From NCBI GenBank assembly GCA_964627795.1, contig CAZVLF010000002.1, positions 124,001-188,000 on the forward strand: a stretch of DNA of 64,000 nt. Direction: 5' to 3'. The notes under the pieces were generated by a model. It saw only the letters and a program-made list of their open reading frames with translations. It was not told where the DNA came from and did not search any database. The position numbers and the translations under genes were made by a program. Positions 37,121-46,681 of this stretch are shown in pieces. The stretch is from CANDYO01 sp964627795. Lineage in GTDB: Bacteria; Pseudomonadota; Alphaproteobacteria; Rickettsiales; CANDYO01. Each line of letters starts with the position of its first letter. Position 1 is the first letter of the stretch.

Positions 37121-39586
37121 GTGAAATTTTTAGGTCTTAGAGAAGAAAAAGATAAAAAATCTGAGTTGTATAAAAAAAGTATAATAAATCAAAATGAACA
37201 AACTCATGGAGCAGAAAAAAATATTCAATCGAACTTAAGAAAAGCAATTAATGCAGTTCTTACTAATGAGTTACTAATTAATGATTTAATAGACCTTTAT
37301 TTTGAAGTAAATCGACAAAAGATTCAGAAAAAAGAAAGAAAATTCCAACCTTTGACAAATACTGCAAATTTCTTCTCTAATATAAATTCTGCTGTTAGCA
37401 CATACTCTAAAGCGAAAGGTGCACGAGCTGAGCTTGCTTCTTTATCAATGACTTCAGGAGGAATATCACGTTTTCTTAAAAATGGCTTATTAGAAGAGTT
37501 AAGTTTAGTTGATAATCAAAAAATAATTAATGCAGCTTATGTTGTTTTTAATAATCCTAAAATTAGGGAATTATTAAAGACACAAAAATTAGAAGAAATA
37601 GATTTAGACATTAATATAATTCCTATAATTAAAAGCTTTGTATCTTTAATTCAAAAATTTCCTTCTGATAGTCAGATTGGCTCAAATTTAAGTTTAAGTC
37701 TTGCTAATTTACTAGATAACTTTGAGAAATTGAAAAATACTAAAGATAGTAGTGAGATTAAGAGAATAAAAAGTGAGAATGATAAGTTTATTCGATCGAT
37801 AAGAGAAAATATTAGTGTGGCTTTAACTAGCTATGCAAAAGAAGATTTAAAAAATATTTTTATTTTTTCTTTACCCATTATAACAAACTTAATAGAAAGA
37901 CAGGCTAAACTGATTTCTAAAGATGAAAAAGATAAAGTTCTAGGGGTGCAACTTGCAGAAATTAAATTTCTGATTGAAGAAAAAGGATATAATTTTAAAT
38001 CTCTAATGAGCATTGTTCAAAATATTGCAATTAGAACTATTGATAATAAACCAGAAGTGTTAAAAGAGTTTATTGATAATGCTATAAAATATTCGCTTGC
38101 TAGTGAAAATGATAGGAATATAGAGTTTCTTAACTTATTTAGAACCGTAATTAAACTTATCAATGACGAAAAAATATTAAGCTATGGTCTTTTACTTAAA
38201 AAAGATAGAGCTCCAAGTAAAGCTTATTTTGAACAGAGTCAGCTAACTTTATTAGCTATAAATGCAAGAAAGTTAATAGATTCAATTTCACGCGAATATG
38301 TTGATGAGATATTTAGTGAAAATGTTATACCAATAGTACACACTTTAATAAATGATCCCAGTATTACTAAAGATTATCGATTAAATGAAGAAAAGATTAA
38401 TGCTCTAAATGAATTATTACCCCATTTTTTAAGTCAAATAAAAGAAATACTTTTTTATGGACTGCAAGAAAGAGAAAAAGTTAAAAATATTTTAGATTTG
38501 GTAGCTTTACAGGAAAAAGATGATCAGAAGCTTTTTAGTGAAGTTATTAAACTTATACTAGATAAAGGATTTATAGATATTGTTTTTGATAAAAATATAT
38601 GGTCTGATCCATCTACAAGTAATTTAATATGTATTTTTGGTGGAATAGAAGATGAGAGAAAAACAATAATTGAAAAATTATTACCAGAAGCTAGGGAATA
38701 TTTACAAAATATTGCTTATTCTCTTAAAGTTTATGACTCAGAGCTTGTTGAAATTATTGGAAGAGTAAAAGATATAAAAGAGGCGCAGCCAGAAAATAAA
38801 GGTGATAAGATTTTACAACTTAGTAATTCTTTTACAAATTTAATTTCAAAACCAGAAGTTCTTAATGCTACCTTTGATCCTATCTTTTTATCAAGAATTC
38901 TTTCTCCAGCTGGGATATTTAAAGAAGATTTAACTAATCTTTCTAATGCTTTAAAAGAATCAACTCCAAAAATATTATTAGCATTGAATCATGCTCAGTC
39001 TGAATTGTTTAAAAGTGAAGACGTAAAAAATTTATTTGCAAAAGCTTCAGCTTTATTGGTTGCAAGAGATATAAGCTTAAAAGATAAGGAAATAAGAACA
39101 GAAAAAATTAAAGAGATAGCTAAATCTTTTATATCAATAATTGCTCAAAGAGAAGATTTACATCAATCATTTAATGAAGAAATTAAAAAGGAAAAAGAAC
39201 TAATTGCTAAAACAATAAATGATTCTCTGGCCTCAGTTGAAAAAAGAAACCTCAAACTAAAATTACTTAAGCCTTTAGGTATTAATGGGGATTTAATGGT
39301 TAAAATGTTAGAAAGAATATCGAATAAAAAAGATATTCAAGTGCTAAATGATTTAATTGATAAACCAAATTTAACTGGAGCAATTAAATTTTTAAAACAA
39401 ACCAATAATCTAAGTTTTGTAGTTGGGCATATGACAAAATCAGTTTCATTATACTTATATGATTTTCTAATTAAAGATCCTAGTAAAAACATAAAGCCAA
39501 AAGGGAAAAATAAAGTTACTCCAATAGAAAGCTTTGCTAAAAAAATAAGCGAAACTAGGAATAATTCTTCACGCGGTCGGTCTTAA
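37121..39586 (+). CDS. Large alpha-helical protein of unknown function, second of a tandem pair
   Basis: The 821-residue protein begins at a GTG four bases after the preceding stop, with AGAGG upstream. Like its neighbour it is helical throughout, lacks a signal peptide or evident transmembrane segment, and matches no family I recognise. Its C-terminal region (NGDLMVKMLERISN … DLIDKPNLTGAIKFL … LSFVVGHM) aligns in spacing and key residues with the end of the 748-residue protein. It too ends in a basic, serine-rich tail (ETRNNSSRGRS). The early segment FFSNINSAVSTYSKAKGARAE resembles the neighbour's AYNATKGISDVGRIGLAARN. The pair is probably one functional unit, translated together; expression is likely terminated by chance or by the hairpin at 39605. 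Confidence 0.65.
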   Translation: MKFLGLREEKDKKSELYKKSIINQNEQTHGAEKNIQSNLRKAINAVLTNELLINDLIDLYFEVNRQKIQKKERKFQPLTNTANFFSNINSAVSTYSKAKGARAELASLSMTSGGISRFLKNGLLEELSLVDNQKIINAAYVVFNNPKIRELLKTQKLEEIDLDINIIPIIKSFVSLIQKFPSDSQIGSNLSLSLANLLDNFEKLKNTKDSSEIKRIKSENDKFIRSIRENISVALTSYAKEDLKNIFIFSLPIITNLIERQAKLISKDEKDKVLGVQLAEIKFLIEEKGYNFKSLMSIVQNIAIRTIDNKPEVLKEFIDNAIKYSLASENDRNIEFLNLFRTVIKLINDEKILSYGLLLKKDRAPSKAYFEQSQLTLLAINARKLIDSISREYVDEIFSENVIPIVHTLINDPSITKDYRLNEEKINALNELLPHFLSQIKEILFYGLQEREKVKNILDLVALQEKDDQKLFSEVIKLILDKGFIDIVFDKNIWSDPSTSNLICIFGGIEDERKTIIEKLLPEAREYLQNIAYSLKVYDSELVEIIGRVKDIKEAQPENKGDKILQLSNSFTNLISKPEVLNATFDPIFLSRILSPAGIFKEDLTNLSNALKESTPKILLALNHAQSELFKSEDVKNLFAKASALLVARDISLKDKEIRTEKIKEIAKSFISIIAQREDLHQSFNEEIKKEKELIAKTINDSLASVEKRNLKLKLLKPLGINGDLMVKMLERISNKKDIQVLNDLIDKPNLTGAIKFLKQTNNLSFVVGHMTKSVSLYLYDFLIKDPSKNIKPKGKNKVTPIESFAKKISETRNNSSRGRS

Positions 39587-39604
39587 ATAAAAAAAAATTT
39601 AAGT

Positions 39605-39640
39605 AAAGCTGCTTACTCAAATAAAAGAGTAAGCAGCTTT
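39605..39640 (-). terminator. Strong intrinsic terminator of nrdA
   Basis: AAAGCTGCTTACTC (39605-39618) and GAGTAAGCAGCTTT (39627-39640) make a perfect 14-bp stem with an 8-base loop. On the minus strand it lies 7 bases after the nrdA stop and is followed by a run of nine T within TTAAATTTTTTTTT. This is a textbook terminator for nrdA. It can also fold for the convergent helical-protein operon, but that side lacks a T-run. Confidence 0.85.
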
Positions 39641-39646
39641 AAAAAA

Positions 39647-41446
39647 CTATTGGCAGGATAAGCATTCTTCGTATTTACTATCTTCTTGCTTATTTTCTAA
39701 TCCACTTAAATCATGCTTAACAGTGCTAACTTGATGAGAAACTTTATCAGCTCTTTGTATTGAAGTTGATCTACAATAATATAAGCTTTTTACGCCTTGC
39801 TTCCAAGCGCTATAATGAATTTGATGGAGATATTTTTTACTCACATTCCCAGGTAAGAATAAGTTTAAAGATTGAGCTTGGTCGATATAATCAGTTCTAT
39901 CAGCAGCAAATTCAATCATCCAGCGTTGATCAATCTCAGGGGCAGTTTTAAAGACATCTTTTTCTGCCTGAGATAAGAAATCAAGATGTTCAACAGATCC
40001 TTCATTAGTTGAAATTGAAGACCAAACTTGTTCGTTGTTTTTTCCTTTTTCAGATAAAAGTTTAATTAAATGTTTGTTTCTAACAGTAAAAGAACCTGAT
40101 AGAGTTTTTTGAGTAAAGCTATTAGCTGCATATGGTTCTATTCCTGGCGAGGAGTTTCCACAAATTACAGAAATTGAGGCTGTTGGGGCTATTGCAGTTT
40201 TATTAGTAAATCTTTCCATAAATCCTGCTTCTTTTGCATCTGGGCAAGGGCCTTTTTCTTCAGCAATTTGCTTTGAAGCAATATTTACTTGTTCCTCTAT
40301 ATGTTTAAAAATTTTCTTATTCCAAACTTTTGCCACAACTGACTCCATAGGGATCATTTTTGATTGTAAGAAAGAGTGAAAACCCATAACTCCAAGTCCA
40401 ACGCTTCTTTCTCTCATAGCCGAATATTTTGCATTTTTCATGCTATCAGGAGCTTTATTTATAAAGTCTTCTAAGACGTTATCAAGAAAACGCATTATAT
40501 CTGGAATAAATTGCTTGTCATTATGCCACTCTTCATAATGTTCAAGATTAAGAGAAGAAAGGCAGCAAACAGCAGTTCTAATGTTGTTTAAATGGTCTCT
40601 TCCTGTAGGAAGAACAATTTCACTACATAAGTTAGACATTTTTACTTTAAGGCCAAGCTTTTTATGATGTTCTGGAATTTTATCATTAACATGGTCAATA
40701 AAAAGTAAATAAGGCTCACCTGTTTCAATACGAGTTGTAAGAAGTTTTATCCAGAGCTCTCTAGCTTTAACAGTTGACATTACAGTTTTATCTTTAGGGC
40801 TAATAAGGTTCCATTCCAAGTTATTTTCTACTGCATTCATGAAAGCATCAGTTATGCATACACCATGATGAATATTTAAAGCTTTTCTATTAGGATCTCC
40901 ACCTGTAGGCCGTCTTAAATCAATAAATTCTTCTATTTCCGGATGATCAATTGGAAGATACATAGCAGCACTTCCTCTTCTTAGGCTGCCTTGAGAAATA
41001 GCAAGAGTCATTGAATCTTGAACTTTAATAAAGGGAATGATGCCTGAAGTTTTTCCATTATCTTTAACTTTTTCGCCAATAGAGCGTACATTACCCCAAT
41101 ATGTTCCAATTCCTCCACCGCGTGCTGCTAGCCATACATTTTCATTCCAAGTATTTACTATCCCTTCAAGGTCATCTTCAACCTCATTAAGGAAGCAAGA
41201 AATAGGAAGACCTCTATCTGTTCCACCATTGCTAAGAATTGGAGTTGCAGGCATAAACCATAGTTTACTAATGTAATTATATATACGTTGAGCATGGTCT
41301 TGATCGTCACCATAATAAATTGCGACTCTTGCAAAAAGATCTTGATAAGATTCGCCTTTAACAAGATATCTATCTTTTAAAACGGCTTTGCCAAAATCAG
41401 TTAAATTTTCGTCTGCCTTAGAGTTGGTAACAATATTTTTTTTCAT
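39647..41446 (-). CDS. nrdA: Class I ribonucleotide reductase large subunit without ATP cone
   Basis: NrdA reduces ribonucleoside diphosphates to deoxy forms with NrdB. From the ATG at 41446 the protein has 599 residues; an in-frame extension to 41491 has no support. Active-site signatures include MSNLCSEIVLPTGRD (first redox Cys), TAVCCLSSLNLEHY (radical-site region with Cys), PTASISVICGNSSPGIEPYAA, and the C-terminal shuttle pair ECLSCQ. The N-terminal ATP-cone of typical NrdA is missing: the sequence enters the barrel region (ADENLTDFGKAVLKDRYL) within 10 residues. Overall activity would thus not be shut off by dATP. nrdB is elsewhere. A strong hairpin terminates the gene. Confidence 0.93.
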   Translation of the reverse strand: MKKNIVTNSKADENLTDFGKAVLKDRYLVKGESYQDLFARVAIYYGDDQDHAQRIYNYISKLWFMPATPILSNGGTDRGLPISCFLNEVEDDLEGIVNTWNENVWLAARGGGIGTYWGNVRSIGEKVKDNGKTSGIIPFIKVQDSMTLAISQGSLRRGSAAMYLPIDHPEIEEFIDLRRPTGGDPNRKALNIHHGVCITDAFMNAVENNLEWNLISPKDKTVMSTVKARELWIKLLTTRIETGEPYLLFIDHVNDKIPEHHKKLGLKVKMSNLCSEIVLPTGRDHLNNIRTAVCCLSSLNLEHYEEWHNDKQFIPDIMRFLDNVLEDFINKAPDSMKNAKYSAMRERSVGLGVMGFHSFLQSKMIPMESVVAKVWNKKIFKHIEEQVNIASKQIAEEKGPCPDAKEAGFMERFTNKTAIAPTASISVICGNSSPGIEPYAANSFTQKTLSGSFTVRNKHLIKLLSEKGKNNEQVWSSISTNEGSVEHLDFLSQAEKDVFKTAPEIDQRWMIEFAADRTDYIDQAQSLNLFLPGNVSKKYLHQIHYSAWKQGVKSLYYCRSTSIQRADKVSHQVSTVKHDLSGLENKQEDSKYEECLSCQ

Positions 41447-41643
41447 AAAAGTTCTCGTGTAGTTATTTAAAATTAAAGTATAAAACATCAAAAATAAATG
41501 TCTATAAAAATAATATATATAGTATGATAATTTTTTTCTTGCACTATATATAGTATTAATTTCAGTTGATTTTCATTGCTTTAAATAATGGAAAAGTTAC
41601 CTTATTTTGGAGAGGGACTTAAATAATAAAGAAAAATAAAAGG

Positions 41644-42405
41644 CTATTTAGTTTGAATAAGCTTATATTTCTTTAGCAATTTTTCTCTGCCACCCTCAGC
41701 TAAAAACTTTTCAAGTTCTATGTTGAAAAGATCAACTAAATCTTTTAATTTTTTTAAATTATTTTTATTAAATGCAATGTAAAGATTATTTGGCTTATTA
41801 ATTTGAGGAGAGTTAATACATTGTATTTGAGAAAATTCTTTATAATTATTTATTAAATAGTGACAAACATTTATATCACATGCTACCAAATCTAACCTTC
41901 TTGCAGCTAATTTTTTTAGATTCTGAAATTCAGGATCTTGTAGCTGCATAGGCTCAAGTCTAGAAAAATTAATTTTATCAAAATTTTTTCCGTAAATATA
42001 TCCGGAAACAGTTCCTATAACATAATTCTTAAGCTCTTCTAAATTCGATACATTAATTTGGGTATCTTTGAGCTTGAAAAATACGTTATTTGTAGAAACA
42101 AGAGGGTGTGAATAAATAAAATATCTTTCTCTTTCCTTTGATTTGCTAATGCTCATTATTGCATCAGTTTCTCCTTTGATTGTAGTATCTAAAGCTCTTT
42201 TCCAAGAATAGTTAGTGAATTCAATTTTATAACCTATTCTTTTAAAGACTTCTAATACCATATCTGCATTTAGACCAATAACTTTACCTTCTTCTTTAAA
42301 CTCATAGGGAGGATAATTAGTTATAGCAATCTTAATAGTTTTTTCCTCGGCAAGTGAATAAACTGAGGTAAATAAGATATATGCAAGCAAAGCTTTTTTA
42401 AACAT
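41644..42405 (-). CDS. Periplasmic solute-binding protein (family 3)
   Basis: From the ATG at 42405, which has AAGGA at the right distance, the protein has 253 residues. A signal peptide (MFKKALLAYILFTSVYSLA) is followed by the typical family 3 start: IKIAITNYPPYEF and VIGLNADMVLEVFKRIGY. Then come WKRALDTTIKGETDAIMS and a C-terminal lobe ending in GGREKLLKKYKL. Such proteins bind amino acids or other polar solutes for ABC import, or act as sensors. No permease or ATPase gene is adjacent, so it may serve an unlinked transporter. The residues that contact the ligand alpha-amino and carboxylate groups are not clear, so the ligand is unknown. Confidence 0.8.
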   Translation of the reverse strand: MFKKALLAYILFTSVYSLAEEKTIKIAITNYPPYEFKEEGKVIGLNADMVLEVFKRIGYKIEFTNYSWKRALDTTIKGETDAIMSISKSKERERYFIYSHPLVSTNNVFFKLKDTQINVSNLEELKNYVIGTVSGYIYGKNFDKINFSRLEPMQLQDPEFQNLKKLAARRLDLVACDINVCHYLINNYKEFSQIQCINSPQINKPNNLYIAFNKNNLKKLKDLVDLFNIELEKFLAEGGREKLLKKYKLIQTK

Positions 42406-42511
42406 TTTTTCCTTCAATGGGGAGATATTAAAAGCAATGTAGAATGTTAAAATATAACATCATATATTTCAACTATAAATTGAAGCCTTGCATGCTATAG
42501 GTCTATGCTTA

Positions 42512-42537
42512 AGTTAGTTAGCTTACGCTAACTAACT
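42512..42537 (-). terminator. Hairpin overlapping the DEAD-box helicase stop codon
   Basis: AGTTAGTTAGC (42512-42522) and GCTAACTAACT (42527-42537) form a perfect 11-bp stem with a 4-base loop. The stem includes part of the helicase stop codon. No T-run follows, so it may protect the mRNA end rather than act as an intrinsic terminator. Confidence 0.45.
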
Positions 42538-44372
42538 AGAAAGAATTTTGTTTTACTCTTCTACTTTTAAATTGAGAGGAAGAATTATCTGCTTTAGGTG
42601 TTCTTCTTTTAAAAAAAGAATCATCTTGCTGGCTGGGCTTAGAAAAATTTTTATTTTTATTACTTCTCCAACTATCATTACCTTGATTATTGTTTTTTGG
42701 CTTTGATGATTCGGCCCCAAATCTTGATTGATTAGAACTAGAAGAATTTGTTCTAAATTTAGATTGGTTTGATGGTGAAGCCTCTGATCTAAATCTAGGT
42801 TGATTTAAAGAAGAAGAACTTTCCCCAAATCTTGATTTATTAGAACTAGAAGAATTTGTTCTAAATCTAGATTGGTTTGATGGTGAAGCCTCTGATCTAA
42901 ATCTAGGTTGATTTGAAGAAGAGCTTTCCCCAAATCTTGATTGATTAGAACTAGAAGAATTTGTTCTAAATCTAGATTGGTTTGATGGTGAAGCCTCTNN
43001 NNNNNNNNNNNNNNNNNNNNNNNNNNNNNNNNNNNNNNNNNNNNNNNNNNNNNNNNNNNNNNNNNNNNNNNNNNNNNNNNNNNNNNNNNNNNNNNNNNGA
43101 TCTAAATCTAGGTTGATTTGAAGAAGAAGAGTTTTCCCCAAATCTTGGTTTATTAGAATTAAAAGAATTTGTTCTAAATCTAGATTGTTTTGAATTAGAA
43201 GAATTTGCGCCATATCTGCTTCCATTATTTCTTCTTTTTGAAAATCTACTTTCCTGAATCTTTTTCTTACCTAACTGATCAAGTTCAGAAGTTAGGTTCA
43301 TCATTTTACATATTTTATACCATTTCTCAAAGTCTTGTGGAGTTATGAAGCTAACTGCGTTTCCAATACTTCCTGCTCTTCCAGTTCTACCAATTCTATG
43401 AATGAAATCTTCTTCACATTGTGGTAAATCATAATTTACTACATGTTCAATATGTGGGATATCTATGCCTCTTGCAGCAACGTCAGTTGCAACTAAGATA
43501 CGATATTTTTTATTTCTGAAAAATCTTAAAACTTTTTCTCTATTTCTTTGTCTTAAGTCTCCATGAATAGCATCAGCACTATGTCCATATTCTCTAAGTC
43601 TTGTGGCAAGTTTTTCAGTTGCAATTTTTGTTTTAACAAAAATAATGCAAGATCCAGTATTTACTTTAAGTTGGTCAAGAAGTAAGTCATGCTTTTCAGC
43701 TTCAGAAGTTTTTATTATTTCTTGTTTTATTGTGTCTACTGCTGAAACTGTTGAACCAACAGCAATTCTCTCTTCATCTTTAAGATATTTTTGAGCAATT
43801 TTAAGGATGTTATTAGGCATTGTAGCAGAAAACATCAATGTTTGTTTGTTCTTAGCTAAAGATTTAAAAACTTGTTCAATTTGAATTTCAAATCCCATAT
43901 CAAGCATTCTATCCATTTCATCTAAAACAACAAAATTTGTGGTTTTAAGATTTATGGATTTTCTGTCTATATGGTCATTCATTCTGCCTGGTGTGCCAAC
44001 AATTAAACGAGCTCCTCTAGCAAGTTGATCTATTTGTTTAGCGATTGGATCTCCACCAATTATTAATGCTGTTTTAATATTAGTTTTTTTACCCAACATT
44101 TGTTCTAAAACTTTTAGAACTTGAACTGCAAGTTCACGAGTTGGAGCTAATACAAGGGCTGAAGCCTCTGGATTAGTCATTAAATGGTTAATAAGAGGAA
44201 CTCCATATGCTCCTGTTTTACCAGTTCCAGTTTGAGCAGTTCCAAGTATATCTTTACCTGATAATGCTAAAGGTATAGTTTGAGCTTGAACTGGTGTTGG
44301 AATGCTATAGTTCATTCCAAGCAAGTTAGTTAAAAGTTGTTCTGATATATTAAGTGAATTAAAATTTTCCAT
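42536..44372 (-). CDS. DEAD-box RNA helicase with repetitive basic tail, interrupted by an assembly gap
   Basis: The gene starts at ATG 44372 (MENFNSLNIS). The helicase core spans about 370 residues: Q motif IPTPVQAQTIP, Walker A AQTGTGKT (46-53), PTRELA, TPGR, motif II DEMD (151-154, where DEAD is usual), SAT (182-184), and HRIGRTGRAG. A low-complexity tail of Ser/Asn/Arg/Phe repeats follows and is broken by 100 N at 42999-43098. The frame before and after the gap differs by one base, as expected for a gap of arbitrary size. Beyond the gap the tail runs to a Lys/Arg-rich end (FKSRRVKQNSF) and a TAG at 42538-42536. Such proteins remodel ribosomes or cold-stressed RNA; the tail likely binds RNA. 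Exact length is unknown. Confidence 0.85.
42715..43180 (-). repeat. Tandem repeat of about 105-108 bp in the helicase tail
   Basis: Units begin at CCCCAAAT at about 42715, 42823 and 42928 and again near 43136 beyond the gap, giving periods of 108 and 105 bases. Each unit encodes about 35 residues of the form SNQSRFRTN… SNQSRFGES… NQPRFRSEASP. The unit is itself built from a sub-motif SNQxRF repeated three times. Copy number cannot be read because the array holds the assembly gap. Confidence 0.85.
42999..43098. other. Assembly gap (100 N)
   Basis: Exactly 100 undetermined bases. The left flank ends in GCCTCT and the right begins GATCTAAATC, which are contiguous in the intact repeat units, so the gap sits at a repeat-phase join. 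Its true length is unknown and probably a whole number of repeat units. Confidence 0.95.
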
Positions 44373-45280
44373 TATTGCTTTCCGATTGATAGAGAGGAAA
44401 GCTACATGAATAAATTTAAAAGCTCGCCTCAAGTTAAAAAAACTAATTTATAAAGTAGCAAAACATAGCTTTATAATGCTAAGTTTAAGATTTGCTTAAT
44501 TTAAGGATTGTTTTGTTGATAATGTATAAAATATCAAAAAATATTAAAAAGTCAAGTTTTAAAACGCGTTAATAAATATTGATCAATTATAAATATAAGT
44601 TTTTCGGTTTTTGAGTAAATTTATTTGTTCTTTATATCACTTATACCTATCTTGTTTTATTCACTATAAAATAATTCAGCTATATAACTTAAATTTTCTC
44701 TTAAATTATGTTCTTTTATCTAATTTTATTTCTTTTTTTGTAAGTGTTTTAGAATCTGCGCTTAAAGAATTTTTAATTATTTTTAGAGTTTCTTTGAAAT
44801 TATATGATTATAATGAAACTAGTTCAAAAGTAGCCTTATTTAACTTGCCATTTTTGAAAAATTCTCTTACATTCACTAGCTTCTATTGGGTTATTTCTGG
44901 TATATTTATTTTTAATTACTTGTTAATAAAACTTGCTCAAAAGGTTTTATTTCTTCTTCTGTAGAGAATTAGCTATCATCAAAATAATTTTCAACTTTAA
45001 AATAATGTGCAGATTGTTCTTCATGTTATTCTAAATCATTTCTATCGTTTAAATGATTTTTTTCATATTTTGCTCCTTTTATAATGCTAATAAAAACATC
45101 TCTTTTATAATTTTAAAATATATAGCGTTTTCTGTAAACTTGTATGTAAGAGTAAAATGTTATGATTGTTTTTTAAAGAAATTTTATAAAAGGGTATTTA
45201 TTAAATCTCAACATAACCATTTTTAAACTTTTATTAATTATTAATTGCTATAATTAGGGTCAATAAAAGGAAATTTGCTT
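44373..45280. other. Intergenic region with a short degraded ORF
   Basis: No intact gene is supported in these 908 bases. On the minus strand, from about 45113 to 44969, one frame reads RDVFISIIKGAKYEKNHLN…, meets one TAA, and continues HEEQSAHYFKVENYFDDS to a stop. The composition is unlike random AT-rich DNA, so it may be the end of a lost gene. A 117-codon plus-strand frame at 44611-44964 starts at TTG, is Phe/Leu-rich and is not believed. The 44373-44570 part probably holds the helicase leader. Confidence 0.4.
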
Positions 45281-46669
45281 ATGGCTTATATTAATCTCTA
45301 TAATGTTTTATATAAAATGCCAGCTTTAAAAAAAGAAGATATGCTGGTTGAGTTAGAAGAACTTGCTGAAGAGTTTGTTAATTCTGGCTTGCTTCGTATT
45401 GATGCTGAACCAATGCAAAACTTTACTCGCTTTTCTCTTCCTACAAGAAATGTTCACATAGTTTTTTCTCATCGAGAATTATATGAAGATCATTTGCGCT
45501 TAAGAACTTATAACCAATTATATCAAGCTTTGTTTGATTCAGGGGTTAAAAATAATATTGATGATAAAATTGATAAAGAGATAGAAAAACTTAAGAATCA
45601 ACTAAAAAAACATCTTGAAGTTTTACCTCATATTGAAATGCAGATTGCAAGGATTTTAGTGCAATCAACCCATCCCGTTAATATTAAAATGATTATTTTA
45701 GAAGAAGTTCAGGTATTTGTCTCATATGGACAAAATATAGGTGAAGTAATGGATGTTGTGTCTTGGCAACAGGTGGGAGCTAATAGTGGAATGCAAAGCA
45801 CTGATGGAAGAAATGTTGCAATTTTCATTTCTTGTGGAGGAGATCCTCTGTTCCTTGAGTCAACTAAATTAGAAAAAAGTGAAAATGAAACACACGCAGA
45901 AGAAGAGGAGAAACTTTATGGAGATGGAATTCCAGCATTAGCAAGAATGATGGGAATTGCTGGCCAAGAAATTGGCCATTATAGTGATATTATTCATGAT
46001 AATAATGGAAGGCAAATTGGTAGGCATTCAGCTGATTTTAGCGGAACTAAAGCTGATCATAATGTAAACTTAGCAAGAATTACTGATATGAATAATATTA
46101 ATGCTTTATGGAATAAATTATTTGCTATTGGTTTAGGGAAACTTATTGATAAAGAAAATGAAATAAAATTTTATAAAAGAAATCCAAATCGTCCTTTGGT
46201 ATATTATTTTAAATTATTATTCACTTATTTTAGAAAAAAAATATTTATTATTAAAGCAAGAAAAATAGGTTTTTCACCTATTGAGGATTTTATCAATAAA
46301 GATTTTGTAGGAATAAGATTATATTCAATGTTAGGTGATATGATGTTCAATTTAGCACCTGTAGCTGATGTTTATAAGCATTCTGATAAAAATGTTGAAA
46401 CTGCAATTGCCTGTATTGAAGCTTTAGCTCGAGTTCCTCAGCAAGCAAATAAGTGGGGGCATAAGAATACTCGTTTTTTATGGCGAAATCTTTACAAATT
46501 TTATTATTTTAAAGTTATTCCTAATTGTGTTAAAAGCTACGAAAAAATGTCAGGAAAAATTTTTACTGATTATCCCAATAAAATGAGATATTATTCCCTC
46601 AAGGAAAAGCTTAAGCTTAAATTTAACTTTTTTAAACAAAAGCTTAGAAAAAAAATTATGAAAAAATAG
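45281..46669 (+). CDS. Unknown protein with a zincin-like QExxH motif (possibly DUF2748)
   Basis: From the ATG at 45281 (AAAGGA upstream) the protein has 462 residues. There is no signal peptide or clear membrane segment. Central residues 225-262 read GIAGQEIGHYSDIIHD … RHSADFSG: a Q-E-x-x-H helix with further His and Asp residues downstream. This resembles a zinc-protease HExxH helix with the first His replaced by Gln229. The C-terminus is strongly basic (KLKLKFNFFKQKLRKKIMKK). The protein resembles a Rickettsiales family of unknown function that I recall as DUF2748; this is from memory and unverified. The next gene starts 12 bases later and encodes a secreted helical-repeat protein, so they are likely co-transcribed. 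Confidence 0.6.
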   Translation: MAYINLYNVLYKMPALKKEDMLVELEELAEEFVNSGLLRIDAEPMQNFTRFSLPTRNVHIVFSHRELYEDHLRLRTYNQLYQALFDSGVKNNIDDKIDKEIEKLKNQLKKHLEVLPHIEMQIARILVQSTHPVNIKMIILEEVQVFVSYGQNIGEVMDVVSWQQVGANSGMQSTDGRNVAIFISCGGDPLFLESTKLEKSENETHAEEEEKLYGDGIPALARMMGIAGQEIGHYSDIIHDNNGRQIGRHSADFSGTKADHNVNLARITDMNNINALWNKLFAIGLGKLIDKENEIKFYKRNPNRPLVYYFKLLFTYFRKKIFIIKARKIGFSPIEDFINKDFVGIRLYSMLGDMMFNLAPVADVYKHSDKNVETAIACIEALARVPQQANKWGHKNTRFLWRNLYKFYYFKVIPNCVKSYEKMSGKIFTDYPNKMRYYSLKEKLKLKFNFFKQKLRKKIMKK

Positions 46670-46681
46670 AGGGGAATTTAT

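Noticed and set aside
42536..43225. Separate small gene spanning the N gap
   Set aside because: Its front half is a shifted reading of the helicase tail repeats. The apparent start arises only because the arbitrary 100-N gap changes the frame.
44611..44964. Open plus-strand frame of 117 codons
   Set aside because: It starts at TTG without a ribosome site, is Phe/Leu/Ile-rich as expected from AT-rich DNA read in one frame, and has no recognisable domain.
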